This document shows positions 17,928-26,066 of a stretch of DNA of 64,000 bases, piece after piece. The stretch comes from Mucilaginibacter mallensis (GTDB taxonomy: Bacteria; Bacteroidota; Bacteroidia; Sphingobacteriales; Sphingobacteriaceae): assembly GCF_900105165.1 (NCBI RefSeq), contig NZ_LT629740.1, positions 5,456,001 through 5,520,000 of the forward strand. The letters are read 5' to 3'. The notes under the pieces are model-generated. The model made no database searches and had not been told where the DNA came from. It saw only the letters and a program-made list of their open reading frames with translations. Within the stretch, counting starts at the first letter, position 1. Each line of letters begins with the position of its first letter. The position numbers were made by a program, and so were the translations under genes.

Positions 17928-18725
17928 TTAATCTTTTCCCTGTTTCTTAGCCTTTTTAGTAGAATCCTGCTGCGCTTTTTGATCTTTCTGATCGTTTTTT
18001 GCCTTTGCTATTGAATCCTGTTTCGCTTTTTTAGCCTTTTTCTTCTTGTTAAAATACCCTTTCAGCAAAAAGTTATGCTGTGCTGCTGTAAGGTCCTCGT
18101 TTAAGGTTGAGGTTGTTGTATGCACATTTGCCATGGTGGTTTTTGCCTGTTTAACAGTAGCATCAAGGTCATTAGCCATTTTATCATTATTCAACAAACG
18201 GCCCAGGCTGCCTTTGCCACTGTTTACCTTACCGGTAATATCCGATAAGTTTTGTATCAGCGTGCCCGCATTATCGGCAATACCGGTTAATTTACTGATG
18301 ATCTTGTCAACATCCATTGGGTTTACTGTGGCCAGTTGTGCTCCATTTTGTACTTCTTGTGCGCCATCAGCACCCCCGGGGGCAACAACCATCAATTTCT
18401 CGCCCATCAAACCATCACTGCTAATACTCATTTTCGAATCTGTTTTAACGAATTTCTTAACATTGTTATTCAAGGTAAGGTCAACCCTTACGGAGCTATC
18501 TGTTACAATGGTTATGGCATCAACCACGCCTACATTAATACCGGCAAATCGCACATTGTTACCAACCCGCAACCCATTTACATTTTTAAACCTGCCATAA
18601 ACATTAAATGTTGAATTAAAGAGGCTTTTCTTACTCCCTAACAGAAACACGGCCAGTACCAACACCACTAAGCCGGTAAAGGCAAATAATCCTATTTTTA
18701 TTTTTTGAGATGCGGTAGTTTTCAT
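17928..18725 (-). CDS. mlaD: MCE/MlaD family lipid-transport protein
   Basis: A 265-residue protein with one N-terminal membrane anchor (about 9-30) and an MCE domain (about 37-115; VYGRFKNVNGLRVGNNVRFAG within the span contains the V-x-GLRVG-V-F-GI pattern). A helical segment follows, and the C-terminal tail consists almost wholly of Lys, Ala, Asp and Gln. It should form a ring on the periplasmic face that binds lipid and docks on the permease. Its start overlaps the ATPase stop (ATGA), the usual coupling in mla operons. The family keeps outer-membrane lipid asymmetry; the exact lipid and direction are not shown by the sequence. Confidence 0.9.
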   Translation of the reverse strand: MKTTASQKIKIGLFAFTGLVVLVLAVFLLGSKKSLFNSTFNVYGRFKNVNGLRVGNNVRFAGINVGVVDAITIVTDSSVRVDLTLNNNVKKFVKTDSKMSISSDGLMGEKLMVVAPGGADGAQEVQNGAQLATVNPMDVDKIISKLTGIADNAGTLIQNLSDITGKVNSGKGSLGRLLNNDKMANDLDATVKQAKTTMANVHTTTSTLNEDLTAAQHNFLLKGYFNKKKKAKKAKQDSIAKAKNDQKDQKAQQDSTKKAKKQGKD

Positions 18726-19504
18726 GATATATCTTTAAAAAATTCTTTTACAATTTGGTCTTTAGATTTCTGGAGGGCTTCAAATGTGCCCTCAGCTATA
18801 TATTTTCCATCATTCATAATCACTATACGGTCGGCAGTTATGCGTGCGCATTCCATATCATGAGTTATAATAATTGATGTCGTTTTATATTTTTTTTGCA
18901 TGGATAAGATCAGTTCACTTATCTCCCGTGATGTTATCGGGTCGAGGCCGGTTGTTGGCTCATCATACAGCATTATTTCGGGTTTAATGATCAGGGTACG
19001 CGCCAAACCTATCCGCTTGCGCATGCCTCCCGATAGATCTGAGGGTAATTTATCCACCGAATCGAGCAATCCTACGCCATCTAAAACCTCATTTATGCGT
19101 TCCTGTATCTCATGCTCATCTTTCAACTTTAAAACCCTTGTAAGCGGAAATTCCAGATTTTCACGCACCGTCATTGAATCATACAGCGCCCCGCTCTGGA
19201 ACAGGAAACCGATCTTCATTCTCAATTGCTTCAGTTCCTCAGCATTCATATCGGCCACTTCATCACCAAAAACTTTTAACGAACCCCCATCGGGTACCAG
19301 CATGCCCACTATACATTGTATAGTAACAGATTTGCCCTCGCCCGATTTACCCAACACCACCACATTTTCGCCACTATGTACCTCCAGGTTAATATCCTTT
19401 AGCACTTCTTTTTTACCGAATGATTTCTTGAGGCCCTTAATAGCTATAACCACCCCTTTTTTAGGGGTTTTTGCATGCGCTTTATGTTCCTTTACCTCTT
19501 CCAT
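18722..19504 (-). CDS. mlaF: MlaF-like ABC transporter ATPase
   Basis: A 260-residue ABC ATPase. Walker A GKSGEGKSV is at 52-60 (Glu where most ABC proteins have Ser/Cys, normal for MlaF), the signature LSGGMRKRIGLART follows, and Walker B is IMLYDEPTTGLDP. It powers phospholipid or sterol-like lipid transport together with the MlaE-like permease encoded just upstream and the MCE protein just downstream. There is one base between the permease stop and this start, and a four-base overlap with mlaD. A 15-residue charged N-terminal extension precedes the core fold. Confidence 0.93.
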   Translation of the reverse strand: MEEVKEHKAHAKTPKKGVVIAIKGLKKSFGKKEVLKDINLEVHSGENVVVLGKSGEGKSVTIQCIVGMLVPDGGSLKVFGDEVADMNAEELKQLRMKIGFLFQSGALYDSMTVRENLEFPLTRVLKLKDEHEIQERINEVLDGVGLLDSVDKLPSDLSGGMRKRIGLARTLIIKPEIMLYDEPTTGLDPITSREISELILSMQKKYKTTSIIITHDMECARITADRIVIMNDGKYIAEGTFEALQKSKDQIVKEFFKDIS

Positions 19505-19505
19505 A

Positions 19506-20291
19506 TTATTTATAAAATAATATACTGGTGATTTGAACAGCTATGGCATCAATCACAAAAACCCATAGCGAGGCCGTTACAACAGCTGAATTTACCGCTA
19601 TACCAACACTCTCGGTACCTTTGTTTGAATTGTAACCTTTATAGCATCCCACAAAACCAATGGCGAAGCCAAAAAATATGGTTTTAACAAATGCAGGTAA
19701 AAAATCAGAAAAATCAATTGCGGCTACACACTTATGGAAGTATAATACATAACTAATGCTATCGGTAATATTTAATGCGATAAAGCCCCCTATCAACCCT
19801 ATCACATCGCCAATTATGGTCAATAAAGGAACCATGCAGGTTACCGCCAGTATGCGTGTAACCACTAAATATTGCAGCGGACTGGCGCCCGATACTTCCA
19901 TCGCATCAATTTGCTCGGTAACTTTCATGCTGCCCAGCTCGGCACCTATGCTTGATGCTATTTTGCCCGAACAGATGAGCGCGGTAATCACCGGCCCTAT
20001 TTCGCGAATGAGTGATACAGCTAAAGTGGTGGGCAGCATGCTTTCCTCACCAAACGATACTAATGAGGGCCTTAGCTGCAGTATAAGTACCGCCCCCATT
20101 ATAAAGGAGGTTATGCCAACCAGCATCATTGACCGGTAACCGATCTCATAACACTGGCGCACAAATTCCGACCACTCGAAACCTCCCGCAAATATATTTT
20201 TAAAAAAACTGGTGAAGAAAACGCATTGATCGCCAATGCCTGCAAACCATTTTCTCCAGCCAGTGAGCTCATGCTCCTGTACTGCTGCCAT
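19506..20291 (-). CDS. mlaE: MlaE-like ABC transporter permease
   Basis: A 261-residue inner-membrane permease with about five to six hydrophobic segments. ALICSGKIASSIGAELGSMKV and EQIDAMEVSGASPLQYLV are the conserved MlaE core, in which the EQIDAM motif contacts the ATPase. It is the first gene of a three-gene operon (mlaE-mlaF-mlaD). Periplasmic MlaC and outer-membrane MlaA are not in the window; Bacteroidota commonly have only the EFD core nearby. Confidence 0.92.
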   Translation of the reverse strand: MAAVQEHELTGWRKWFAGIGDQCVFFTSFFKNIFAGGFEWSEFVRQCYEIGYRSMMLVGITSFIMGAVLILQLRPSLVSFGEESMLPTTLAVSLIREIGPVITALICSGKIASSIGAELGSMKVTEQIDAMEVSGASPLQYLVVTRILAVTCMVPLLTIIGDVIGLIGGFIALNITDSISYVLYFHKCVAAIDFSDFLPAFVKTIFFGFAIGFVGCYKGYNSNKGTESVGIAVNSAVVTASLWVFVIDAIAVQITSILFYK

Positions 20292-20385
20292 AGGTGTTAG
20301 TTAAGTGTCTGTTACAACAAATAATAAGCTATTTGTTTTGTTAACGTTCAAAATAAACTTAACCTTGGCTTAACGCAGCGGCTTG

Positions 20386-21093
20386 TTACATAGGCACTTC
20401 TATTAAGAGTAAACGGGATTTCGCTTCGGTTATAATTGTAATTGAACTGGTATTATAAACACCCAAAGCATCCTTTTTGTTTAATGTTGTGCCGTCTATT
20501 TCGGCAGCACCATCAATTACAAACACATAAACACCATTACCTGGTTGTTTAATATCGTAAGTAAACTCTTTGCCTGCTTCAAAATCGCCCATTGAGAATG
20601 TTGCATCCTGGTTTATCCAAAGCGTATCAGCATTTTTATCCGGAGATATCAATGTGGTTAACTCGTTCAGCTTTAAAACATCGGTAAAGTTCTTTTGGTC
20701 GTACCGTGGTTTAATGTTCCTTTCCTTGGGGAAAAGCCATATCTGCAAGGTATTGGCAGCTTCTGTTTTAGAGTGATTGTACTCTGAGTGGGTAACTCCG
20801 CTCCCTGCCGACATTACCTGAACCTCACCTGCGTGTATTACGCCTATGTTCCCCATGCTATCCTTATGCTCCAATGCGCCTGAAATTGGGATAGTGATGA
20901 TCTCCATATTATCGTGCGGATGCGTTCCAAAACCTTTGCCACCTGCAATAATATCGTCATTTAAAACCCTTAATGCACCGAAATGTACTTTTTCAGGATC
21001 GTAATAAGAAGCAAAGCTGAAAGAGAAATTTGCCTTTAACCAGCCTATATCGTTGTGTCCGCGTTTATCGGCGGCATAATATATTTTTTCCAT
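20386..21093 (-). CDS. Pirin family protein (cupin)
   Basis: A 235-residue bicupin. The N-terminal cupin has the iron ligands in THPHDNMEI and EHKDSMGN, followed by MSAGSGVTHSEYNHS, the standard pirin sequence. Known bacterial pirins act as quercetinases or as redox-sensing partners of other proteins; the metal site here is intact. The start at 21093 (MEKIYYAADKRG) is preferred over an ATG 27 bases upstream because it matches the family start. It precedes the mla operon by 94 bases on the same strand and is divergent from the oxidoreductase gene. Confidence 0.9.
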   Translation of the reverse strand: MEKIYYAADKRGHNDIGWLKANFSFSFASYYDPEKVHFGALRVLNDDIIAGGKGFGTHPHDNMEIITIPISGALEHKDSMGNIGVIHAGEVQVMSAGSGVTHSEYNHSKTEAANTLQIWLFPKERNIKPRYDQKNFTDVLKLNELTTLISPDKNADTLWINQDATFSMGDFEAGKEFTYDIKQPGNGVYVFVIDGAAEIDGTTLNKKDALGVYNTSSITIITEAKSRLLLIEVPM

Positions 21094-21150
21094 GTCTTTT
21101 ATATTTATATGTTTAAACATGCAATTTTTATTCCATATATTAATTATATG

Positions 21151-21158
21151 TATTTTTG
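21151..21158 (+). promoter_or_regulatory. Putative -7 promoter element of the oxidoreductase/ABC-F operon
   Basis: TATTTTTG fits TAnnTTTG and lies 19 bases before the ATG at 21178. The 84-base divergent region also contains two copies of TTTAAACATG, one overlapping each start region. Confidence 0.4.
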
Positions 21159-21177
21159 CAAGGAAATTTGTTTAAAC

Positions 21178-21834
21178 ATGGCATATAAAGCTATAATTGC
21201 GGGCGCAAGCGGACTAATTGGCAGTAAATTATTAACTATCCTGCTAAACCAGCCGGAGTATGCCGAAGTGGTAATTTTAGTCAGAAAATCAACCGGCATT
21301 CAGCATGCAAAATTAAAGGAGCTGGTAATTGATTATGACCAGTTAGATAATTATGCTGATGAAATATCGGGCCATGCTATATTTAGCTGCCTGGGTACAA
21401 CCAATAACAAAACATCGGATAAAAATGTCTATCGTAAAATAGATCATGATTACCCGGTTAAACTGGCACAATTAGCATTGAAAAATGGCGTTAAGCAGTT
21501 TCATTTAGTTTCATCAATTGGTGCCAACGCCCAATCATCTACTTTTTACATCAAACTAAAAGGCGAAACAGAAGAGGATATAATTAAAGTTGGATTAAAA
21601 ACCGTGCATATCTATCAGCCCTCATTAATAACCGGCGACAGGAAAGAGCACAGGCTTGCCGAAAAGATAATAACCCCGATAATGAAGCTCATTGACCCTT
21701 TATTATTTGGCAGTTTAAAAAAATACAGGAGCATACCGGCACAAACTATTGCGATGGCCATGTTCAAAGAATCGATTAATAACGAAGAGGGCATATTTAT
21801 ACATCCCTCCGATAATATAAAACAAATAGCGTGA
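21178..21834 (+). CDS. NAD(P)-binding oxidoreductase, HTATIP2/YwnB-like
   Basis: A 218-residue atypical short-chain dehydrogenase with a Rossmann motif AIIAGASGLIGSKLL at residues 5-19, the segment FSCLGTTNNKTSD, and FHLVSSIGANAQSSTFYIKLKGETE split around the usual Y-x-x-x-K dyad (YIKLK). It resembles HTATIP2-like NAD(P)H-dependent reductases; the substrate is unknown. The start at 21178 was chosen because the Rossmann motif begins five residues in; an earlier frame start would overlap the divergent pirin gene. The stop overlaps the GTG start of the ABC-F gene (GTGA). Confidence 0.85.
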   Translation: MAYKAIIAGASGLIGSKLLTILLNQPEYAEVVILVRKSTGIQHAKLKELVIDYDQLDNYADEISGHAIFSCLGTTNNKTSDKNVYRKIDHDYPVKLAQLALKNGVKQFHLVSSIGANAQSSTFYIKLKGETEEDIIKVGLKTVHIYQPSLITGDRKEHRLAEKIITPIMKLIDPLLFGSLKKYRSIPAQTIAMAMFKESINNEEGIFIHPSDNIKQIA

Positions 21835-23693
21835 GTACTTATATTTCAGCCGAGAACCTCGGTCATTCTTTTCATGATAAGTGGTTGTTTAAAAATGTAA
21901 CCATTGGCATTAACCGCGGGCGCAGGGTTGCACTGGTGGGCATTAATGGCGCAGGAAAATCAACCCTGTTAAAGCTTTTGGCAGGTGAGTTTTTACCAAC
22001 CGAGGGTAAAGTAGTACGTAGTCGTGATTTGAGGTTAGGCTATTTGGAGCAGGATCCGCACTTTAAAAATGCTGTTTCCATCAGCGATTATATTTTTCAT
22101 GCTGATAATGTGCAGCAGCAAGCCATCAGAAAATACGAAGAATTGCTGGAAAACGACCCCGATAATGCCAAAGCTATTGATAAAGCTATGGAAGAACTGG
22201 GCGATGTGGATGCCTGGGAATATGAATACAAGATCAAAACGATATTAGGCAGGTTGGATATTCACCACCTGAATCAGCATATCGATACCCTATCGGGCGG
22301 CCAAAAGAAGCGTTTGGCCCTTGCCCGTTTGCTTATTGAAGATCCGGATATCTATATTTTAGATGAGCCTACCAACCACCTGGACATTGATACCATTGAA
22401 TGGTTGGAGAAATTACTGACCGAAGGATCGAAAACCATACTGATGGTTACGCACGACAGGTATTTCCTGGATAATGTTTGTAACGAGATATTGGAGATTG
22501 ACCGTGGTAAAATGATCCCCTACGTAGGCAACTATGGCTATTATTTAGAGAAAAAAGCAGAACGCGAAAGCGCTGATGAGGCACAGTTCCAAAAAAACAG
22601 CAATTTACTGAAGAAAGAATTGGAGTGGATGCGCAGGCAACCACAGGCCCGCGGTACAAAATCAAAGGCACGTATTGATGCTTTTTATGATCTGGAAGAG
22701 AAAACAAAGAATACCGGCATTAAGGAAAAGGTTGAACTGAGCGTAAAAACAGCACGCCAGGGCAACAAGATCATGGAACTACACCATATCAGCAAGGCTT
22801 TTAACGGCATTACTTATACCGATAACTTTAGCTATGTATTCAAAAAAGGTGATCGTATTGGCTTAGCTGGCAAGAACGGCAGCGGCAAATCCACCTTATT
22901 AAACATGATAACAAGTGCGCTACAACCTGATAAAGGCACTATTGAAACGGGTGAAACTACCGTAATGGGCTATTTTCACCAGGCTGGTATTACCTTTAAG
23001 GATGATGAGCGTGTAATAGATGTAGTTAAAAACGTAGCAGAGTTTATTACAATGGCTGATGGGAAGACCATTTCAGCTTCTGCCCTACTTACTTTGTTCC
23101 TTTTCCCACCGGCTAAACAATATGGTTTTATTGCCAATTTAAGCGGCGGCGAGAAAAAAAGGCTGCAATTAATGAGCATCCTGATGAAGAACCCTAACTT
23201 CCTGATACTGGATGAGCCCACCAATGACCTGGATATTGACACACTTAACGTACTTGAAGAGTTCCTTACCAACTATGGCGGCGTGTTAATGATGGTATCG
23301 CATGATAGGTATTTACTGGATAAGCTAACCGATCAGCTATTCATAGTAGAAGAAAAAGGCCATGTAAGGATATATAATGGCAATTATTCATCATACCGTA
23401 TTGAGCAGGAAGAAGCCCGTCAGCAGAAAAAGACCACTCCTGTTGCAGCATCCCAACCTGTTCAGGCTAAGAAAAGCAAGCTAAGTTTTAAAGAAACAAA
23501 GGAGCTTGAAACCCTCGAACAAGAGATTGTTAAGATTGAAAATCAGCTATTGGATTGCAATAAACAGCTGGACACAGCGGGTATTGATAACAACAAACTG
23601 AATGAGATACTGGATAAGATCAACACATTAAACAACCAGCTTGACGAAAAAAGCATCCGCTGGATAGAGTTAACTGAACTAAAAGAGTCATAA
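21831..23693 (+). CDS. ABC-F family ATPase (Uup-like)
   Basis: A 620-residue soluble protein with two ABC domains and no membrane segments. The first Walker A is GINGAGKST (37-45) with signature LSGGQKKRLALARL. The second is GKNGSGKST with signature LSGGEKKRLQL. A linker (about 240-310, WMRRQPQARGTKSKARID within the span) and a C-terminal coiled coil (from about 555) match Uup, which acts on ribosomes or branched DNA. It starts with GTG inside the preceding stop, so it is translationally coupled. ABC-F antibiotic-resistance proteins are an alternative, but the coiled-coil tail favours Uup. Confidence 0.92.
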   Translation: MSTYISAENLGHSFHDKWLFKNVTIGINRGRRVALVGINGAGKSTLLKLLAGEFLPTEGKVVRSRDLRLGYLEQDPHFKNAVSISDYIFHADNVQQQAIRKYEELLENDPDNAKAIDKAMEELGDVDAWEYEYKIKTILGRLDIHHLNQHIDTLSGGQKKRLALARLLIEDPDIYILDEPTNHLDIDTIEWLEKLLTEGSKTILMVTHDRYFLDNVCNEILEIDRGKMIPYVGNYGYYLEKKAERESADEAQFQKNSNLLKKELEWMRRQPQARGTKSKARIDAFYDLEEKTKNTGIKEKVELSVKTARQGNKIMELHHISKAFNGITYTDNFSYVFKKGDRIGLAGKNGSGKSTLLNMITSALQPDKGTIETGETTVMGYFHQAGITFKDDERVIDVVKNVAEFITMADGKTISASALLTLFLFPPAKQYGFIANLSGGEKKRLQLMSILMKNPNFLILDEPTNDLDIDTLNVLEEFLTNYGGVLMMVSHDRYLLDKLTDQLFIVEEKGHVRIYNGNYSSYRIEQEEARQQKKTTPVAASQPVQAKKSKLSFKETKELETLEQEIVKIENQLLDCNKQLDTAGIDNNKLNEILDKINTLNNQLDEKSIRWIELTELKES

Positions 23694-23948
23694 ATGAAAG
23701 CTTCTGATATCATAGCTTCAATAGGTGTTATTATACTTTTAATAGCGTTTCTTTTAAATTTATATAAGAAACTACCTAGTTCAAGTAAGGTATATATCTT
23801 TATGAATTTCTTAGGTGCAGCTATATGTTGTTTCTCATCATACCTGATAAAATTCTATCCATTTGTGGTATTAGAAAGCATATGGTCACTTGTAGCTTTG
23901 GTCTCATTATTTAAGGTTCCACGTGAAACATCGGGCAACAATAAATAA
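23694..23948 (+). CDS. Small membrane protein of the CBU_0592 type
   Basis: An 84-residue protein with three hydrophobic segments (about 6-24, 33-51, 54-73). The pattern of a short polar lead, L-YKKLP loop, FMNFLGA and FYPFVVLESIWSLVALVSLFK matches the small integral membrane family annotated CBU_0592, of unknown function. The ATG directly follows the ABC-F stop. The last codons (VPRETS) are themselves a parS-like palindrome, so the C-terminal tail is constrained by a DNA site. Confidence 0.82.
   Translation: MKASDIIASIGVIILLIAFLLNLYKKLPSSSKVYIFMNFLGAAICCFSSYLIKFYPFVVLESIWSLVALVSLFKVPRETSGNNK
23915..23930. promoter_or_regulatory. parS-like site 1 (inside the small membrane protein gene)
   Basis: GGTTCCACGTGAAACA matches the parS consensus TGTTnCACGTGnAACA at all fixed positions except the first base. 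It is coding sequence for the tail of the upstream gene. Confidence 0.75.
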
Positions 23949-23958
23949 CATTATTCAA

Positions 23959-23974
23959 TGTTTCACGTGGAACA
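23959..23974. promoter_or_regulatory. parS site 2
   Basis: TGTTTCACGTGGAACA is a full match to the ParB-binding consensus TGTTnCACGTGnAACA. It lies in the 138-base gap upstream of mnmG. Confidence 0.88.
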
Positions 23975-24015
23975 TGCGGACTAAAAAGTACATTTTGTAA
24001 AGAATAAATATTTGA

Positions 24016-24031
24016 TGTTTCACGTGAAACA
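24016..24031. promoter_or_regulatory. parS site 3
   Basis: TGTTTCACGTGAAACA is a perfect 16-bp palindrome identical to the canonical chromosomal parS. It lies 55 bases before the mnmG start and 57 bases from site 2. Confidence 0.9.
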
Positions 24032-24086
24032 TCAATAAAACAATAAGAATAACGTTCTATATAGAGCGATTTATAGGTAAATAGCC

Positions 24087-25949
24087 ATGTTTAAGAAGTA
24101 TAATGTAATAGTAGTTGGCGCAGGCCATGCCGGTTGTGAAGCAGCAGCGGCAGCAGCCAATCTCGGTTCATCAGTATTATTGATCACCATGAATATGGGT
24201 ACTATAGCACAGATGAGCTGTAACCCTGCTATGGGTGGTGTTGCCAAAGGGCAAATAGTACGTGAGATTGATGCAATGGGTGGGTATTCAGGTATTATAA
24301 CCGATAAAACATCTTTGCAGTTCCGCATGCTAAACAAGTCTAAAGGCCCTGCTATGTGGAGCCCACGTGCGCAAAGTGATCGTGCACGCTTCGCTGAGGA
24401 ATGGCGTTTAGCTTTAGAAAGGACACCCAATGTTGATTTCTGGCAGGATACCGTTACATCCCTATTAGTAAAGAACAATACTATTTGTGGTGTTAAAACA
24501 TCTATAGGTATAGAGATAGAAGCTGATTCGGTAGTACTAACTAATGGTACTTTTTTAAACGGTGTAATACATATAGGCGAGAAACGTTTTGGTGGTGGTC
24601 GCACAGGTGAGAAAGCAGCAACAGGTTTAACCGAGCAATTAGTGGAACTTGGCTTTGAATCGGGTAGAATGAAGACAGGTACCCCACCCCGTGTGGATGG
24701 AAGAAGCCTGAACTATTCATTAATGGAAGAACAATGGGGCGATGAAGAACGTGGCCGCTTCTCTTATACTGATGTAGAACTTGCCAATGATCAACGTTGC
24801 TGCTGGATAACATATACCAATAGCAAGGTGCATGAAACATTGAAAGAAGGCTTTGAAAGATCACCCATGTTTACCGGCAGAATAAAAGGCCTGGGGCCTC
24901 GTTATTGCCCATCAATTGAAGATAAAATAAACCGTTTCGCTGAGCGCGAGCGCCACCAGATATTTGTTGAGCCTGAAGGATGGAACACCGTTGAGATCTA
25001 TGTAAATGGTTTCTCTACTTCATTACCTGAAGAGATTCAGTACAAAGCATTGACCCAGATACCAGGCTTTGAAACAGTAAAAATGTTCCGTCCGGGTTAT
25101 GCTATTGAATATGATTTCTTTCCTCCTACCCAACTGAGTTTAACATTAGAAACCAAGCTGATTAGCAACCTATATTTCGCCGGACAAATAAATGGAACAA
25201 CCGGTTATGAGGAAGCGGCATCACAAGGTTTTATGGCTGGTATCAATGCACATCAAAAGATCAACGATAAACATGAACTGATACTGAAAAGATCAGAGTC
25301 GTACATCGGTGTATTGATTGATGACCTGGTGACCAAAGGAACAGAAGAGCCTTACCGCATGTTTACCTCAAGAGCAGAGCATCGCTTATTACTTCGTCAG
25401 GATAATGCTGATATCAGGTTAAGCCCTATAGGTCATGATTTGGGATTGATCAATGATCAGCGTTTAGAGAAGGTGAATAATAAGGTTAAGAACTCTGATG
25501 ATATTGTTGCTTATACCAAAGCAAGGTCCATCGATCCATCAAATGTTAATACCCTATTGGATTCGTTAGAGACAAGCCCTATTTCGCAAGGAGCCAAATT
25601 ATTTAATTTACTGAGCAGGCCTCAGGTTGCATTTACAGATTTGAGAAAGGCAGATTCAGCCCTTGATGAGCTCTTATCAAAATATGACAAAGAAACTGTT
25701 GAGCAGGCTGAAATAAAAATCAAATATGAGAGTTATTTTGAAAAGGAAATGGACATTGTTGATCGTATGAAAAAAATGGAGGACCGTGAAATAAATGCAG
25801 CGTTTGATTATCACACCCTGCAGTCACTTTCAAAAGAAGCACGTGAAAAACTAATGAAGATAAAACCACGCACTTTGGGCCAGGCATCTCGGATTTCGGG
25901 CGTTTCACCGTCTGATATTTCTGTTTTAATGGTTCACATGTCAAGATAA
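24087..25949 (+). CDS. mnmG: tRNA uridine-5-carboxymethylaminomethyl modification enzyme MnmG (GidA)
   Basis: A 620-residue FAD enzyme that, with MnmE, installs the cmnm5 group on U34 of tRNAs reading two-codon sets. The FAD motif GAGHAGCEAA is at 11-20, the conserved MSCNPAMGG at 43-51 contains the Cys equivalent to E. coli C47, and the family segments GRTGEKAATGL, MKTGTPPRVDGR and MFTSRAEHRLLLRQDNAD are present. The C-terminal helical domain that binds tRNA and MnmE is complete. Length is normal. mnmG classically lies beside the replication origin, consistent with the parS cluster just upstream; neither rsmG nor parAB is adjacent here. Confidence 0.97.
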   Translation: MFKKYNVIVVGAGHAGCEAAAAAANLGSSVLLITMNMGTIAQMSCNPAMGGVAKGQIVREIDAMGGYSGIITDKTSLQFRMLNKSKGPAMWSPRAQSDRARFAEEWRLALERTPNVDFWQDTVTSLLVKNNTICGVKTSIGIEIEADSVVLTNGTFLNGVIHIGEKRFGGGRTGEKAATGLTEQLVELGFESGRMKTGTPPRVDGRSLNYSLMEEQWGDEERGRFSYTDVELANDQRCCWITYTNSKVHETLKEGFERSPMFTGRIKGLGPRYCPSIEDKINRFAERERHQIFVEPEGWNTVEIYVNGFSTSLPEEIQYKALTQIPGFETVKMFRPGYAIEYDFFPPTQLSLTLETKLISNLYFAGQINGTTGYEEAASQGFMAGINAHQKINDKHELILKRSESYIGVLIDDLVTKGTEEPYRMFTSRAEHRLLLRQDNADIRLSPIGHDLGLINDQRLEKVNNKVKNSDDIVAYTKARSIDPSNVNTLLDSLETSPISQGAKLFNLLSRPQVAFTDLRKADSALDELLSKYDKETVEQAEIKIKYESYFEKEMDIVDRMKKMEDREINAAFDYHTLQSLSKEAREKLMKIKPRTLGQASRISGVSPSDISVLMVHMSR

Positions 25950-26066
25950 GTTTATAATTAACTGTATATCAATTAAATATAAAAATTTGCGATTAGAGCC
26001 ATTATTTTTAATTTCGAATATCAATCATTGTCAAAAACTAAAAATCGATTATAGCCTATAAAAACT

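Noticed and set aside
18046..18600. 184-codon frame opposite the MlaD-like gene
   Set aside because: It is the antisense of a well-supported MCE gene and its composition is the mirror of that gene.
24071..24604. 177-codon frame opposite the start of mnmG
   Set aside because: It overlaps a certain gene and the parS region; no recognisable motif.
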